Positions 16,329-25,562 of a DNA stretch of 64,000 nt are shown in pieces. Numbering within the stretch: position 1 is the first letter of the stretch; the number at the start of each line of letters is the position of its first letter. The notes under the pieces are model-generated. The model was given only the letters and a program-made list of their open reading frames with translations, was not told where the DNA came from and ran no database searches. Source of the DNA: Chitinophaga filiformis (GTDB lineage Bacteria; Bacteroidota; Bacteroidia; Chitinophagales; Chitinophagaceae); the NCBI RefSeq assembly GCF_900102545.1, contig NZ_FNBN01000003.1, forward strand, positions 1,322,295 through 1,386,294, written 5' to 3'. A program made the position numbers and the translations under genes.

Positions 16329-18497
16329 TTAGCGTAACAGTTTTTCTGGCAGTATGGGCAGATCACGCACACGTACGCCGGTAGCATAGTAAACAGCGTT
16401 GGCAATGGCTGCTCCTGCAGGTCCCTGTACTGCTTCACCAGCGCCCAGCGGTTCCTCATTGGGATGGTCAATCAGTGCTACTTCCACTACAGGTACCTGC
16501 CCGAAAGGCAGCACCGGGTAACTGATCCAGTCTTTGCTGCGAATCTTTTCATCAAACTTTACCTGCTCCCGTAATGTCCAGCTGGCGGCCTGCACCAGGC
16601 CACCTTCCGTCTGGTTTTTGATGCCATCCGGATTGATGATCTCCCCGGCATCTATCACAGCCCACATCTGTTCTATCTTTACCATTCCGTCTTTCACCTG
16701 TACCTGCGCAGCGACAGCTGCATAGGCGGCTGTGTTCTTATAACGGGCAAAGGCAATACCTATTCCACTACCATTACCCTGAGGCCCGGAGGGCACTATC
16801 GCTTTCAGTTTTTCTACTACCGCAATGGCCCGTTTGTCTTCCAGGTGCATCAGCCGGAATTCATATGGGTCTTTTTTTGCCGCTACAGCTATTTCTTCCA
16901 TGAAAGACTCGATTGCGAAAATGTTACCAAATGCTCCTAAACTACGAAGTGCCGATACCCGTAAAGGCCCTTTGAAAGAGTGCGACTTTACATTGACGTT
17001 TGGAAAGTTATAATACGGTTCTGAGTTCCGGTAAGCGCCACCGCTGTACCCGTCGCCAGGCCGGGGAAAAGGCTTTTCAATGTACCATGCTGGCAGGAGA
17101 TTCGATGCCTTGCCACCTGGTCGGGTGCTATGGGTATCTGACCACAAGGCGTATTGCCAGTGACTGATCCTGCCGTTGTTGTCCAGCAATGCCGCTGCTT
17201 CCATCAGCATAGCGCTGCCGTATGGTTCCCAGCCATGCTCTTCCTGTCTTGACCACTGCAGACGTATATGTTTTCCGGGTATCTGCATGGCCAACAATGC
17301 AGCTTCTGCAGCTACATCGTCAGCGCCGTTATGTCCGAAACAACCGGCACCTGGCACACCCTTGATATGGATACGGTCTACCGGTAACTGCAAGAGCTCT
17401 TTCAGCGATTCCCTCAATGGATACACACCCTGGCTGTGCGTCCAGATATGCAGCTGGTCTTTTTCATATAGTGCAACCGCACAGGAAGGGCCTATAGCCC
17501 CATGCATGATATATGGTTTGAAATAGCTTGCGCGAACAGTAGCTGTGCCGGTGAGCTGTGTTCCTTTTTGTTCCACGTTCTGGGATTGCACAGGTAGTTG
17601 CTTCAGATAAGCAGCAAGATCTTTGCCTCCCTCCAATGATTTTACCTGCGACCATTTTGTATTTTCTGACAGTATCTTTTGTGCCTGCATGGCGGGGTAT
17701 TCACCTGTTGCAATAACGGCGAGGAAACTACCATTAACCACTACTTTTTGCAGTCCTGGTACTTTTGATCTTACATATTGTTCATTGAAACTCTCCAGTT
17801 TAGCATCATAAGCAGGAGGACGTACAACGCGGGCATGTAACATACCGGGAAAGCGCAGGTCATGAACAAACAAGGGACCGCCACTGAGCATTGCAGCAAG
17901 GTCTTTGCGGTGAACCGGTTTGCCGGAAATGCGATAGTCCTCCTTTGCTTTCAGTGGTAGTGGGAGTCTGATGTCGCCACTCAGCTTCTTACCACCCAGT
18001 ACTTCGGCAAATGTAAGCACCTGATTTCTGTTCTTTGTATATACCGTACCGTTAGACATTTCCAGTTCTTCTGCCGGAATGTCTAGAAGGGGAGCAGCCA
18101 GCTGTAGTAGCTGTTGTCTTGCTGCTGCAGCGGCATAACGTACAGACATAGCGCTTGTTTCAATAGAAGCGCTGCCGGCGGTATAAGATTCATTAGGTGT
18201 TACGCCTGTTTCTGCGATTGAGACAATCACTTTGTCAATGTCCAGGTCCAGTTCTTCTGCCGCTACCTGTGCTATAGCGATACCAAGACCCTGGCCCAGT
18301 TCTATTTTACCGGTAAATACACGCACACTGCCATCGGCTAATACATTCAGCCAGGCATCTATATTGGGATATCTTTTAAGAGAACCGGGTAACTCCTGCA
18401 ATGGTAAAATAGCATCTGTTACGTAAGGAGCGCCGAAGGAAAATCCTATTGTCAGGCAGCCGGCTGTTTTCAGGAAATCTCGTCTGGACTGATCCAT
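16329..18497 (-). CDS. Xanthine-dehydrogenase-family molybdopterin-binding subunit (IorB-like), Tat-exported
   Basis: Large catalytic subunit of a periplasmic molybdenum hydroxylase, 722 residues. The N-terminus is a Tat signal (SRRDFLKTAG). Molybdopterin-binding family motifs include FTGKIELGQGLGIAIAQVAAEEL (first binding segment, given here only in part as GKIELGQGLG), RPPAYDAKLE, GVPGAGCFGHNGADDVAAE and QNQTEGGLVQAASWTL-type text near the C-terminus (KNQTEGGLVQAASWTL in this protein), ending with PLGAGEAVQGPAGAAIANAV. The last block carries the catalytic glutamate region. It is most like the isoquinoline 1-oxidoreductase beta subunit, but the substrate is unknown. The usual small [2Fe-2S] alpha subunit gene is not adjacent on either side. 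Confidence 0.9.
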   Translation of the reverse strand: MDQSRRDFLKTAGCLTIGFSFGAPYVTDAILPLQELPGSLKRYPNIDAWLNVLADGSVRVFTGKIELGQGLGIAIAQVAAEELDLDIDKVIVSIAETGVTPNESYTAGSASIETSAMSVRYAAAAARQQLLQLAAPLLDIPAEELEMSNGTVYTKNRNQVLTFAEVLGGKKLSGDIRLPLPLKAKEDYRISGKPVHRKDLAAMLSGGPLFVHDLRFPGMLHARVVRPPAYDAKLESFNEQYVRSKVPGLQKVVVNGSFLAVIATGEYPAMQAQKILSENTKWSQVKSLEGGKDLAAYLKQLPVQSQNVEQKGTQLTGTATVRASYFKPYIMHGAIGPSCAVALYEKDQLHIWTHSQGVYPLRESLKELLQLPVDRIHIKGVPGAGCFGHNGADDVAAEAALLAMQIPGKHIRLQWSRQEEHGWEPYGSAMLMEAAALLDNNGRISHWQYALWSDTHSTRPGGKASNLLPAWYIEKPFPRPGDGYSGGAYRNSEPYYNFPNVNVKSHSFKGPLRVSALRSLGAFGNIFAIESFMEEIAVAAKKDPYEFRLMHLEDKRAIAVVEKLKAIVPSGPQGNGSGIGIAFARYKNTAAYAAVAAQVQVKDGMVKIEQMWAVIDAGEIINPDGIKNQTEGGLVQAASWTLREQVKFDEKIRSKDWISYPVLPFGQVPVVEVALIDHPNEEPLGAGEAVQGPAGAAIANAVYYATGVRVRDLPILPEKLLR

Positions 18498-18668
18498 AGT
18501 GAACGGGTTTGATAGCTATTCTCAATATAATATTTTTCTCTTTCAACACATAAGCTGTTATCCGCCATTTGAATAAAGCAATTTTTTGTGTTTATTTGTA
18601 CTCTTACCACCGTTATTTCTTCTTTTGTCCAGTGAACAAATGATACCCACTCGTAAACTGCTGTCTAT

Positions 18669-19265
18669 TTGTCGACTGATTCTCAACATATTAATGAGAA
18701 GGCACTATTTCTTCGCATTGCCGAAGGTGAGGAGTCTGCGTTCCGGGAACTTTACCGGTTGTATGGCAGGCTGCTGTTCCCTTTCTTAATAAAGCTTACA
18801 GCATCTCAGGATACTGCTGACGAGATCATACAGGAAGTTTTCCTCCGGGTATGGCTTTACCGTCATACACTCCCGACAATCGACCATCCCCGCGCCTGGA
18901 TCTTTAAGATTGCTTCCAACCAGGCATATACCTGGCTTCAAAAGAATATGAGGGCCACACAGGCCATCCGTCTTCACCAGGATGAACAGCCGACTGCAGA
19001 TAACCCCGTTGAAGTAAACCTGACCGTCAATGACATCAGGGCCCTTGTTCAGCAGGCCATAGCAGAGCTGCCTCCCCAACGCAGAAGGATTTATCTCCTG
19101 CAACGCGAGCATGGTCTGAAGCCAGCTGAAATAGCCAGCGAACTGGGTATTTCCGTAAGCACAGTAAAAAACACCTTGTTGGTTGCCACTAAAGCCATTC
19201 GGGAGAAAGTAGAGAAAGGGGGGTATTTGCCATATTGGCTTATTCTTCTTTTATTGAAGATGTAA
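18669..19265 (+). CDS. ECF RNA polymerase sigma-70 factor, TTG start
   Basis: ECF sigma factor of 198 residues controlling the second Sus locus. Region 2 spans about 25-95 (AFRELYRLYGRLLFPFL, DEIIQEVFLRVWLYR, DHPRAWIFKIASNQAYTWL). Region 4 spans about 125-180 with the helix-turn-helix LKPAEIASELGISVSTVKNT. The C-terminus is hydrophobic (LPYWLILLLLKM). The only start that keeps region 2 whole is TTG at 18669: an in-frame TAA lies at 18654 and there is no ATG before region 2 ends. It is followed at 78 bases by FecR. Confidence 0.93.
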   Translation: MSTDSQHINEKALFLRIAEGEESAFRELYRLYGRLLFPFLIKLTASQDTADEIIQEVFLRVWLYRHTLPTIDHPRAWIFKIASNQAYTWLQKNMRATQAIRLHQDEQPTADNPVEVNLTVNDIRALVQQAIAELPPQRRRIYLLQREHGLKPAEIASELGISVSTVKNTLLVATKAIREKVEKGGYLPYWLILLLLKM

Positions 19266-19343
19266 AAAAAATTTGGAGGCCAATAGGCCTTTTTATTTTT
19301 CTATTAGTCTCATTAGATACAGGGCACTTTTCCACATAATGAT

Positions 19344-20543
19344 ATGACAAACGAAAAACGCGTCTATTACTTATTACAGCAGTATCTGGATAAGCATATT
19401 TCTCCCGAAGAAATGGAGGAATTAGCAGATCTGCTGCAGGATGGACAGCAGGCTCCGCTTGTTCAGGATACCATACAACAACTCATAGAAGAACAGCCGG
19501 TGGATAACCGGGGAGATATTACAAGATGGGACGCCAGAATCGCAGCTATAGTAGGCATAGATAAAGAGCATATGCCAGCCTTGCCGGCAGGCAGGGTGCG
19601 ACGCATCCGCCCGTGGGGATGGGTGGCTGCTTCGGTAGTATTGCTGCTCGGCATTAGCTCTTATCTGTGGCTTACGAACCACCGAAGTAAAGATCAGGCG
19701 ACCATCAGCGCGGGCAGTCTTGCGCAAAATGAAATACGTCCGGGTAGTAATAAGGCTATCCTTACGCTTGCAGGCGGACAGCAGATCATCCTGGATAGTA
19801 CCGTCAATGGACTGGTGGCGCAGCAGGGTGGTGCAACGATCACTAAGCTTAGTAACGGACAACTGGCATACCAGATCAACAAAGGTAATGTTACGGGGAG
19901 AGTATATAATACGATGAGCACTCCCCGTGGCGGTCAGTATAGTCTCCTCCTGCCGGATGGCACAGGCGTCTGGCTCAATGCCGCATCTTCCATTACCTAT
20001 CCGACCGTATTTACCGGCAATAACAGGGAAGTGGTCATCTCCGGAGAAGTCTATTTTGAAGTGGCGAAAGAAAGCGCCAGGCCTTTCCGGGTGAAAGTAA
20101 ATGATATGGTAGTAGAAGTGCTGGGAACTCATTTTAATATTAATTCCTATACCGATGAATCTACGATCAAGACCACTTTGCTGGAGGGCATTATAAAAGT
20201 GGTTCAGCGCAAAATGGGAGGAGAAACGCTGGCCGTGGTATTAAAGCCCGGCCAGCAAGCGCTGGCGGCAGAGCAGATCAAAGTAGTGGATCATGCAGAT
20301 GTTGACCAGGCCATGGCATGGAAAAACGGACTTTTCAATTTCAATAAACTAACCATTCAGGAAGTATTGCGCCAGTTGTCTCGCTGGTATGATGTGGATG
20401 TGGTGTATCAGGGCATTGTTACGCCACGGAAATTCGGCGGTGAGATAGGGCGCGACCTGAACTTATCAGAGGTACTGGACGGCCTGGAAGCCGCTGGTGT
20501 CCATTTTAAAGTAGAGGGTAAAAAGCTGATAGTTATTCCGTAA
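19344..20543 (+). CDS. FecR-family anti-sigma factor
   Basis: Inner-membrane regulator of the preceding sigma factor, 399 residues. There is a cytoplasmic N-terminal domain (LQQYLDKHISPEEMEELADL), a membrane helix (about 91-111, WGWVAASVVLLLGISSYLWL), a periplasmic FecR domain (about 185-290, with STPRGGQYSLLLPDGTGVWL and GEVYFEVAKESARPFRV) and a C-terminal DUF4974/STN-like domain (about 325-399, with FNFNKLTIQEVLRQLSRWYD). It should read the state of the STN domain of the SusC encoded next and release the sigma factor on ligand import. Confidence 0.94.
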   Translation: MTNEKRVYYLLQQYLDKHISPEEMEELADLLQDGQQAPLVQDTIQQLIEEQPVDNRGDITRWDARIAAIVGIDKEHMPALPAGRVRRIRPWGWVAASVVLLLGISSYLWLTNHRSKDQATISAGSLAQNEIRPGSNKAILTLAGGQQIILDSTVNGLVAQQGGATITKLSNGQLAYQINKGNVTGRVYNTMSTPRGGQYSLLLPDGTGVWLNAASSITYPTVFTGNNREVVISGEVYFEVAKESARPFRVKVNDMVVEVLGTHFNINSYTDESTIKTTLLEGIIKVVQRKMGGETLAVVLKPGQQALAAEQIKVVDHADVDQAMAWKNGLFNFNKLTIQEVLRQLSRWYDVDVVYQGIVTPRKFGGEIGRDLNLSEVLDGLEAAGVHFKVEGKKLIVIP

Positions 20544-20694
20544 GGGAGAATAATCCACCGATGTGGTGTCAAAATAAAGCTACCTGAAATAGAAGCCAGA
20601 AATGCAGGAACATTTCTGGCTGGCGTTCGGGTAGTCCGGAACAAAGCAAGGTCCTGCAAGACAGCTTATTCTTTCACCCAAACTACGCGAATGT

Positions 20695-23600
20695 ATGCAA
20701 TTTAAGGCTTTTTGTAAGCAGCCGGCCTGGCTGAGGCGCCGCTGTGCGGTTCCGCCTGTGTCAGGGATGAGATCAACCAAAGAAAGATCCTGCGGGATCA
20801 TCGAAAAGACATTGATTCGAACGATGAAATTAACTTCCATTCTGATGCTTGCCGTCTGCCTCCAGATAAGCGCAAATGGCTTTTCACAGACGGTTACTTT
20901 TTCGGGAAGAGACGTTCCCCTGGGAAAGGTCTTTTCCGCTATTAAAGAACAGACCGGGTATGTCCTTTTCTACGACTACTCCGTGCTGGATGGCAGTAGG
21001 CCGGTGACCCTCTCGGTTAAAAACGATCCGATAGATCATTTCCTGACCAGGATATTAAAAGGGCAGCTACTGGACTATAAGATCATCCGGAAGACCATCT
21101 TTATTAAAAAGACCGATCCTCCGGCTGGTCCAAAGGAGCTGCAACCCGAAGAAGCTGATATTCCTGTTGCCAATCCTCCTATAACGGGCAGGATCACCAA
21201 TGAAAATGGTGAGCCACTTGTGGGCGCCACTATGAAAGTAAAAGGAGGGAAGGCCGTTGCAGTTACTGATGCAAATGGTAAGTTCTCTATTGATGCCAAT
21301 GTTGGCGATCTGCTGGTGATCAGCTATGTTGGATTTGCGTCCAGGGAGATCATGATCAATACCGCCGAAATCGGAAGGGTATCTTTGTCTCCGTCTGATT
21401 CCCGCTTAGATGAGATCCAGATCATTGCTTACGGTGTATCCACCAAAAGATTTGTGACAGGTAGTGCCACCACTATTAAAAGTGCGGACATCGAAAAACA
21501 GCCTGTAACGAATGTTTTAACTGCCCTGCAGGGCCGCATGCCGGGTGTGTTTATTACCAGTGCCAATGGTATCCCGGGATCTGCTGTTACCATGCAGATA
21601 CGGGGAAACAACTCTATCTCCGCGTTGTCCAATCCTCTTTATATAGTAGATGGCATCCCTATTCCTGCCACTTCTATCAGCAATGTGTCCAACACAGCCA
21701 GTGGTTCGGTAAGTCCTTTTAACAGCATCAATCCAATGGATATAGAAAGTATCACCGTTTTGAAAGATGCTGAAGCTACTGCTATCTATGGTTCCCGTGG
21801 TTCTAACGGGGTCGTGCTGATCACCACTAAAAAAGGGAAGGCAGGTAAAACAAAACTGGATGTGAATGCCTATTCAGGAGCAAGCGTAGCTACCAGGATA
21901 CCGGAGTTTATGAATACGCAGCAATACCTCACTATCCGGAAAAAGGCTTTTGCGGCTGATAATATCACGCCAACCATCAGTAATGCCCAGGACCTGTTAT
22001 TATGGGACCAGAACGCATATACCAATTTCCCTAAATTGATATTAGGGAATACTTCGCCACTGACGAATGTACAGGCAACCGTATCTGGTGGTGATGAGAA
22101 CACCCGTTTTCTGCTGGGAGGAGGATATCATCATGAAGGGTCTATTATTTTTGGAGATAATCATGACAACAGGGTAAGCGGTCATCTTAACCTGGATCAC
22201 AACTCAACGGACAAGCGACTGAACATAAATACATCTGTCACTTATTCCAATGATAATATTAAAACGCTGGCAGCAGATCCTTATTTATCCATTTTCGCAC
22301 CGCCTAACTTCCCGCATTATGATACTACGGGAAACCTTTACTGGATAAAGGGCAATACTACGCCACCGCTGACAAATCCTTATTCCTATCTCTTAAAGGT
22401 GGGCAGGACCTCGACTGATAACTTTATTGCTAATACATCCATCAGGTATGCAGTTTTACCAGGATTGAATGCCAAAGTAAATGTAGGTTATACCAAGATG
22501 TCTATGGCGCAGCAGTCAACAGCTCCGACTACGGCTTTTAATCCAACCTCTACTTCCTCTACCAAAAGTTCTGCAACTTTCGGTAACAGCAGCACGCAGT
22601 CTTATATTATAGAGCCTCAGCTGGATTATACAAAGAAGATCTCAAAAGGTGTACTCAATGTTTTAGCAGGTAGCACCATGCAGTCAAGTAGCTCGAAAAC
22701 CAATTCCATCACGGGTATTAACTTTACCAGTGATGATCTGATAGAGAGTATTTCTGCCGCTACTGCTATTACCAATAAGACACTTACGAATACGCAGTAC
22801 AAGTATATATCAGGATTTGGCAGGGCGAACTTCCGCTGGAAGGATAGGTATATCTTAAACGCTACCTTCAGAAGAGATGGTTCCTCCCGGTTTGGTCCTG
22901 GCAGGCAATTTGGGGACTTCTGGTCAGTAAGTGGCGGATGGATATTCTCCGAAGAAAATATTGTTAAACGCACACTTCCTGTTTTAAGCTTCGGAAAGTT
23001 AAGAAGCAGCTATGGTGTGACGGGTAATGATCAGATACTGGATTACAGGTATCTTGAAACCTATACCAGCAATTCGCTTCCTTACAATGGTAACCTGGGG
23101 CTTTACTCCAACAATATCGCTAATCCGGATTACGGCTGGGAAACGAATAAAAAGCTGGAAGTAGCAATGGACTTAGGATTTCTGAAAGACAGGATATTGC
23201 TTACATCAGCCTTTTATCGCAGCCGTTCCAACAATCAGCTGGTGCAGACTTCATTGCCTACGCAAAGCGGCTTTAGTTATTATCAGGCCAATTTACCAGC
23301 GTTGGTGCAAAACACCAGTTGGGAATTTGAGTTAAGTACTACAAATATCAATAGTAAGCGCTTTCATTGGCAAACGAACTTCAATATTACTTTCCCAAAG
23401 AATACTTTATTAGCATTTCCGGGTCTGGCCTCTTCTCCCTATGCCTTGTATTATGTAGTAGGACAGCCTTTGGACCTGTTCAGGGGATATCATTATACAG
23501 GTATATCTGCAACAACGGGTGTTGCCCAGTTTGAGGATGTGAATAAAGATGGCAGTATCACTTCTTCGGGTGATTATATCAATATTGGTTCACGATACCC

Positions 23601-24081
23601 GAAGTATTATGGAGGCTTGAGCAATACGATCAGTTATAAAAACTTCAGCCTGGATATCTTTTTGCAGTTCAGCAAACAGAATGGTTATAATGCTATAAAG
23701 GCCTATTATTATCCTGTGGGTTATAAGGTTAATTTACCGGCCTATCTTGCACAGGATTACTGGGAGCCCGGTCATACCAATGCCAGCAGGAGTGCATTGA
23801 CCACTACTACTTCTTCGGATGCGGGTTATGCGTACATCTACCAGTTGCCTATGTCGTCGGCAGCGTATTCAGATGCTTCTTATATCCGGGTAAAGAATCT
23901 TTCTTTCTCTTATTCACTACCTAAGAAGATCATTGAAAAAATGAGGGCACAGAGTCTGCGTGTGTATGTACAGGGACAGAACCTGTTCACATTCACACAC
24001 TATAAAGGGCTTGATCCGGAAGTACAGAATGCAACACCGGTTTTAAAGACGCTGACAGGCGGTATCCAGTTAACATTGTAA
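20695..24081 (+). CDS. SusC/RagA TonB-dependent receptor with STN signalling domain
   Basis: Outer-membrane importer of 1128 residues that also signals to the sigma/FecR pair. In order: signal peptide, STN domain (about 68-138, VPLGKVFSAIKEQTGYVLFY), carboxypeptidase-regulatory-like domain (about 163-233), the segment IQIIAYGVST (241-250), a plug with LYIVDGIP and DIESITVLKDAEATAIYG, and a beta barrel. Two starts are possible: ATG 20695, giving a long n-region before the hydrophobic core, or ATG 20824 (MKLTSILMLAVCLQ), a conventional signal peptide. Long forms are frequently annotated in this lineage, so I keep 20695 but cannot decide. The SusD gene follows after 5 bases. Confidence 0.93.
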   Translation: MQFKAFCKQPAWLRRRCAVPPVSGMRSTKERSCGIIEKTLIRTMKLTSILMLAVCLQISANGFSQTVTFSGRDVPLGKVFSAIKEQTGYVLFYDYSVLDGSRPVTLSVKNDPIDHFLTRILKGQLLDYKIIRKTIFIKKTDPPAGPKELQPEEADIPVANPPITGRITNENGEPLVGATMKVKGGKAVAVTDANGKFSIDANVGDLLVISYVGFASREIMINTAEIGRVSLSPSDSRLDEIQIIAYGVSTKRFVTGSATTIKSADIEKQPVTNVLTALQGRMPGVFITSANGIPGSAVTMQIRGNNSISALSNPLYIVDGIPIPATSISNVSNTASGSVSPFNSINPMDIESITVLKDAEATAIYGSRGSNGVVLITTKKGKAGKTKLDVNAYSGASVATRIPEFMNTQQYLTIRKKAFAADNITPTISNAQDLLLWDQNAYTNFPKLILGNTSPLTNVQATVSGGDENTRFLLGGGYHHEGSIIFGDNHDNRVSGHLNLDHNSTDKRLNINTSVTYSNDNIKTLAADPYLSIFAPPNFPHYDTTGNLYWIKGNTTPPLTNPYSYLLKVGRTSTDNFIANTSIRYAVLPGLNAKVNVGYTKMSMAQQSTAPTTAFNPTSTSSTKSSATFGNSSTQSYIIEPQLDYTKKISKGVLNVLAGSTMQSSSSKTNSITGINFTSDDLIESISAATAITNKTLTNTQYKYISGFGRANFRWKDRYILNATFRRDGSSRFGPGRQFGDFWSVSGGWIFSEENIVKRTLPVLSFGKLRSSYGVTGNDQILDYRYLETYTSNSLPYNGNLGLYSNNIANPDYGWETNKKLEVAMDLGFLKDRILLTSAFYRSRSNNQLVQTSLPTQSGFSYYQANLPALVQNTSWEFELSTTNINSKRFHWQTNFNITFPKNTLLAFPGLASSPYALYYVVGQPLDLFRGYHYTGISATTGVAQFEDVNKDGSITSSGDYINIGSRYPKYYGGLSNTISYKNFSLDIFLQFSKQNGYNAIKAYYYPVGYKVNLPAYLAQDYWEPGHTNASRSALTTTTSSDAGYAYIYQLPMSSAAYSDASYIRVKNLSFSYSLPKKIIEKMRAQSLRVYVQGQNLFTFTHYKGLDPEVQNATPVLKTLTGGIQLTL

Positions 24082-24086
24082 AGCAT

Positions 24087-25493
24087 ATGAACATGAAAAC
24101 GACAAATCAGTATAAACGCCTCGTCTTCACAATTGGGATGGTATGTTTGTTATGCGCCTTACCCTCGTGCAAAAAATATCTTGCTATCGATCCGCCAAAG
24201 GACCAGATAACATCTGAGGCTGTTTTCAGCAGCGCATCCAATACGCTTGCTGCAGTGAATGGCTTGTATACTTTTGCTTTTACTCCGGCGAATTTCCTCA
24301 ACTATCAGGGCGATTTCCTGCTGGGCATCACAGCCGATGAATTTGAGTACGGGCAGAATTATTATGATGAGTTCATGAACAACAGTATATCTCCGGCCAA
24401 TTATGACCTGGGCGGCATATGGAGTTTATTTTACCAGATCATCTATCAGGCGAATGGCATCATAACGAAAGTACCGGGGAGCCCTGTTGCAGACAATTTA
24501 AAGGCGCAATACATCGCAGAAGCAAAAGTATTCAGGGCCTTCTGTCATCTTTATTTAATGAGCTATTTTGGAGACGTTCCGCTGATCATGACCACAGATG
24601 TAACGGTGACCGCTAAGGCCCCGCGGACACCTAAGGCCGATGTACTGAATGCGATCATTGCTGATCTTAAGGATGCAGAGGCTGCACTACCTACAAATAC
24701 TGTGAGAAATGGCCGTTGTAATAAATGGGTGGCTACTGCGCTGCTGGCAAGGGCTTATCTTTATCAGAAGAGTTGGGCTGATGCAGAGGCGAAAGCCAGT
24801 GTATTGATTGCAGATTCAGCCGAGTTCAGACTAGTGAAGGATCTCAACGGTGTTTTTTTAAGAGGCAGTATGGAGGCTATCTGGCAGATAAATACGACAG
24901 GCGTTACGAATAACAACTATACTTATGCTGCGGGAGTATATGTTCCCACGGATAATACTTCTTTGTCGTACGTTACAAAAATGCGCCCGGAACTAGTCAA
25001 CGCATTTGAATCAGGCGATGGCAGGAAAGCTGCCTGGGTGGGAGAAGCAAACGTTTCCGGTACTTCCTTTAATTATAATAATAAGTATAAGGCTGTTACT
25101 ACACCCGCAGATGCATCGGCTATTGAAGACTATATGCTGTTAAGGCTGGCCGAGCAGTACCTGATCCGTGCTGAGGCAAGGGCGCAACAGCAAAACCTGC
25201 AAGGTGCTATCAGCGATATTAACGCGATACGCGCAAGAGCAGGTCTTGCCGGTATAAGCGATAATACGGCTCAAAAAGATGTGCTGCTGGCTATTGAACA
25301 GGAGAGAAGGGTAGAGCTGTTTGGCGAAGGCTATGGGCATCGCTGGATCGATCTGGTACGTACAGGACGAGTGGATGAAGTAATGATGGCAGAGAAACCG
25401 GGTACTTGGAAGGCGACTTCCTCATTATTTCCTATTCCTGCCACAGAATTGGCTAATAACCCGGCGCTTACGCCCAATCCTTCCAATTTCTAA
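24087..25493 (+). CDS. SusD/RagB-family outer-membrane lipoprotein
   Basis: Surface substrate-binding partner of the preceding SusC, 468 residues. It has a lipoprotein signal with cysteine in LCALPSCKKYLAIDPP (Cys about 28), the SusD N-terminal TPR blocks (AEAKVFRAFCHLYLMSYFGD, NKWVATALLARAYLY) and the C-terminal motifs EDYMLLRLAEQYLIRAEA, INAIRARAGL and ERRVELFGEGYGHRWIDL. An alternative start at 24093 would remove two residues. It is clearly co-transcribed with SusC and probably with the TlpA-like gene 69 bases downstream. The ligand is unknown. Confidence 0.94.
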   Translation: MNMKTTNQYKRLVFTIGMVCLLCALPSCKKYLAIDPPKDQITSEAVFSSASNTLAAVNGLYTFAFTPANFLNYQGDFLLGITADEFEYGQNYYDEFMNNSISPANYDLGGIWSLFYQIIYQANGIITKVPGSPVADNLKAQYIAEAKVFRAFCHLYLMSYFGDVPLIMTTDVTVTAKAPRTPKADVLNAIIADLKDAEAALPTNTVRNGRCNKWVATALLARAYLYQKSWADAEAKASVLIADSAEFRLVKDLNGVFLRGSMEAIWQINTTGVTNNNYTYAAGVYVPTDNTSLSYVTKMRPELVNAFESGDGRKAAWVGEANVSGTSFNYNNKYKAVTTPADASAIEDYMLLRLAEQYLIRAEARAQQQNLQGAISDINAIRARAGLAGISDNTAQKDVLLAIEQERRVELFGEGYGHRWIDLVRTGRVDEVMMAEKPGTWKATSSLFPIPATELANNPALTPNPSNF

Positions 25494-25562
25494 AGATGAA
25501 AGAGTTAAGTAGTGTTTCAGTTGGATTGAACACGACCATGTGTTTTTAAAAATGCAGAGCAG

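Noticed and set aside
19422..20132. Antisense open frame opposite the FecR gene
   Set aside because: The plus-strand frame encodes a complete FecR protein; the antisense sequence is an unstructured low-complexity translation.
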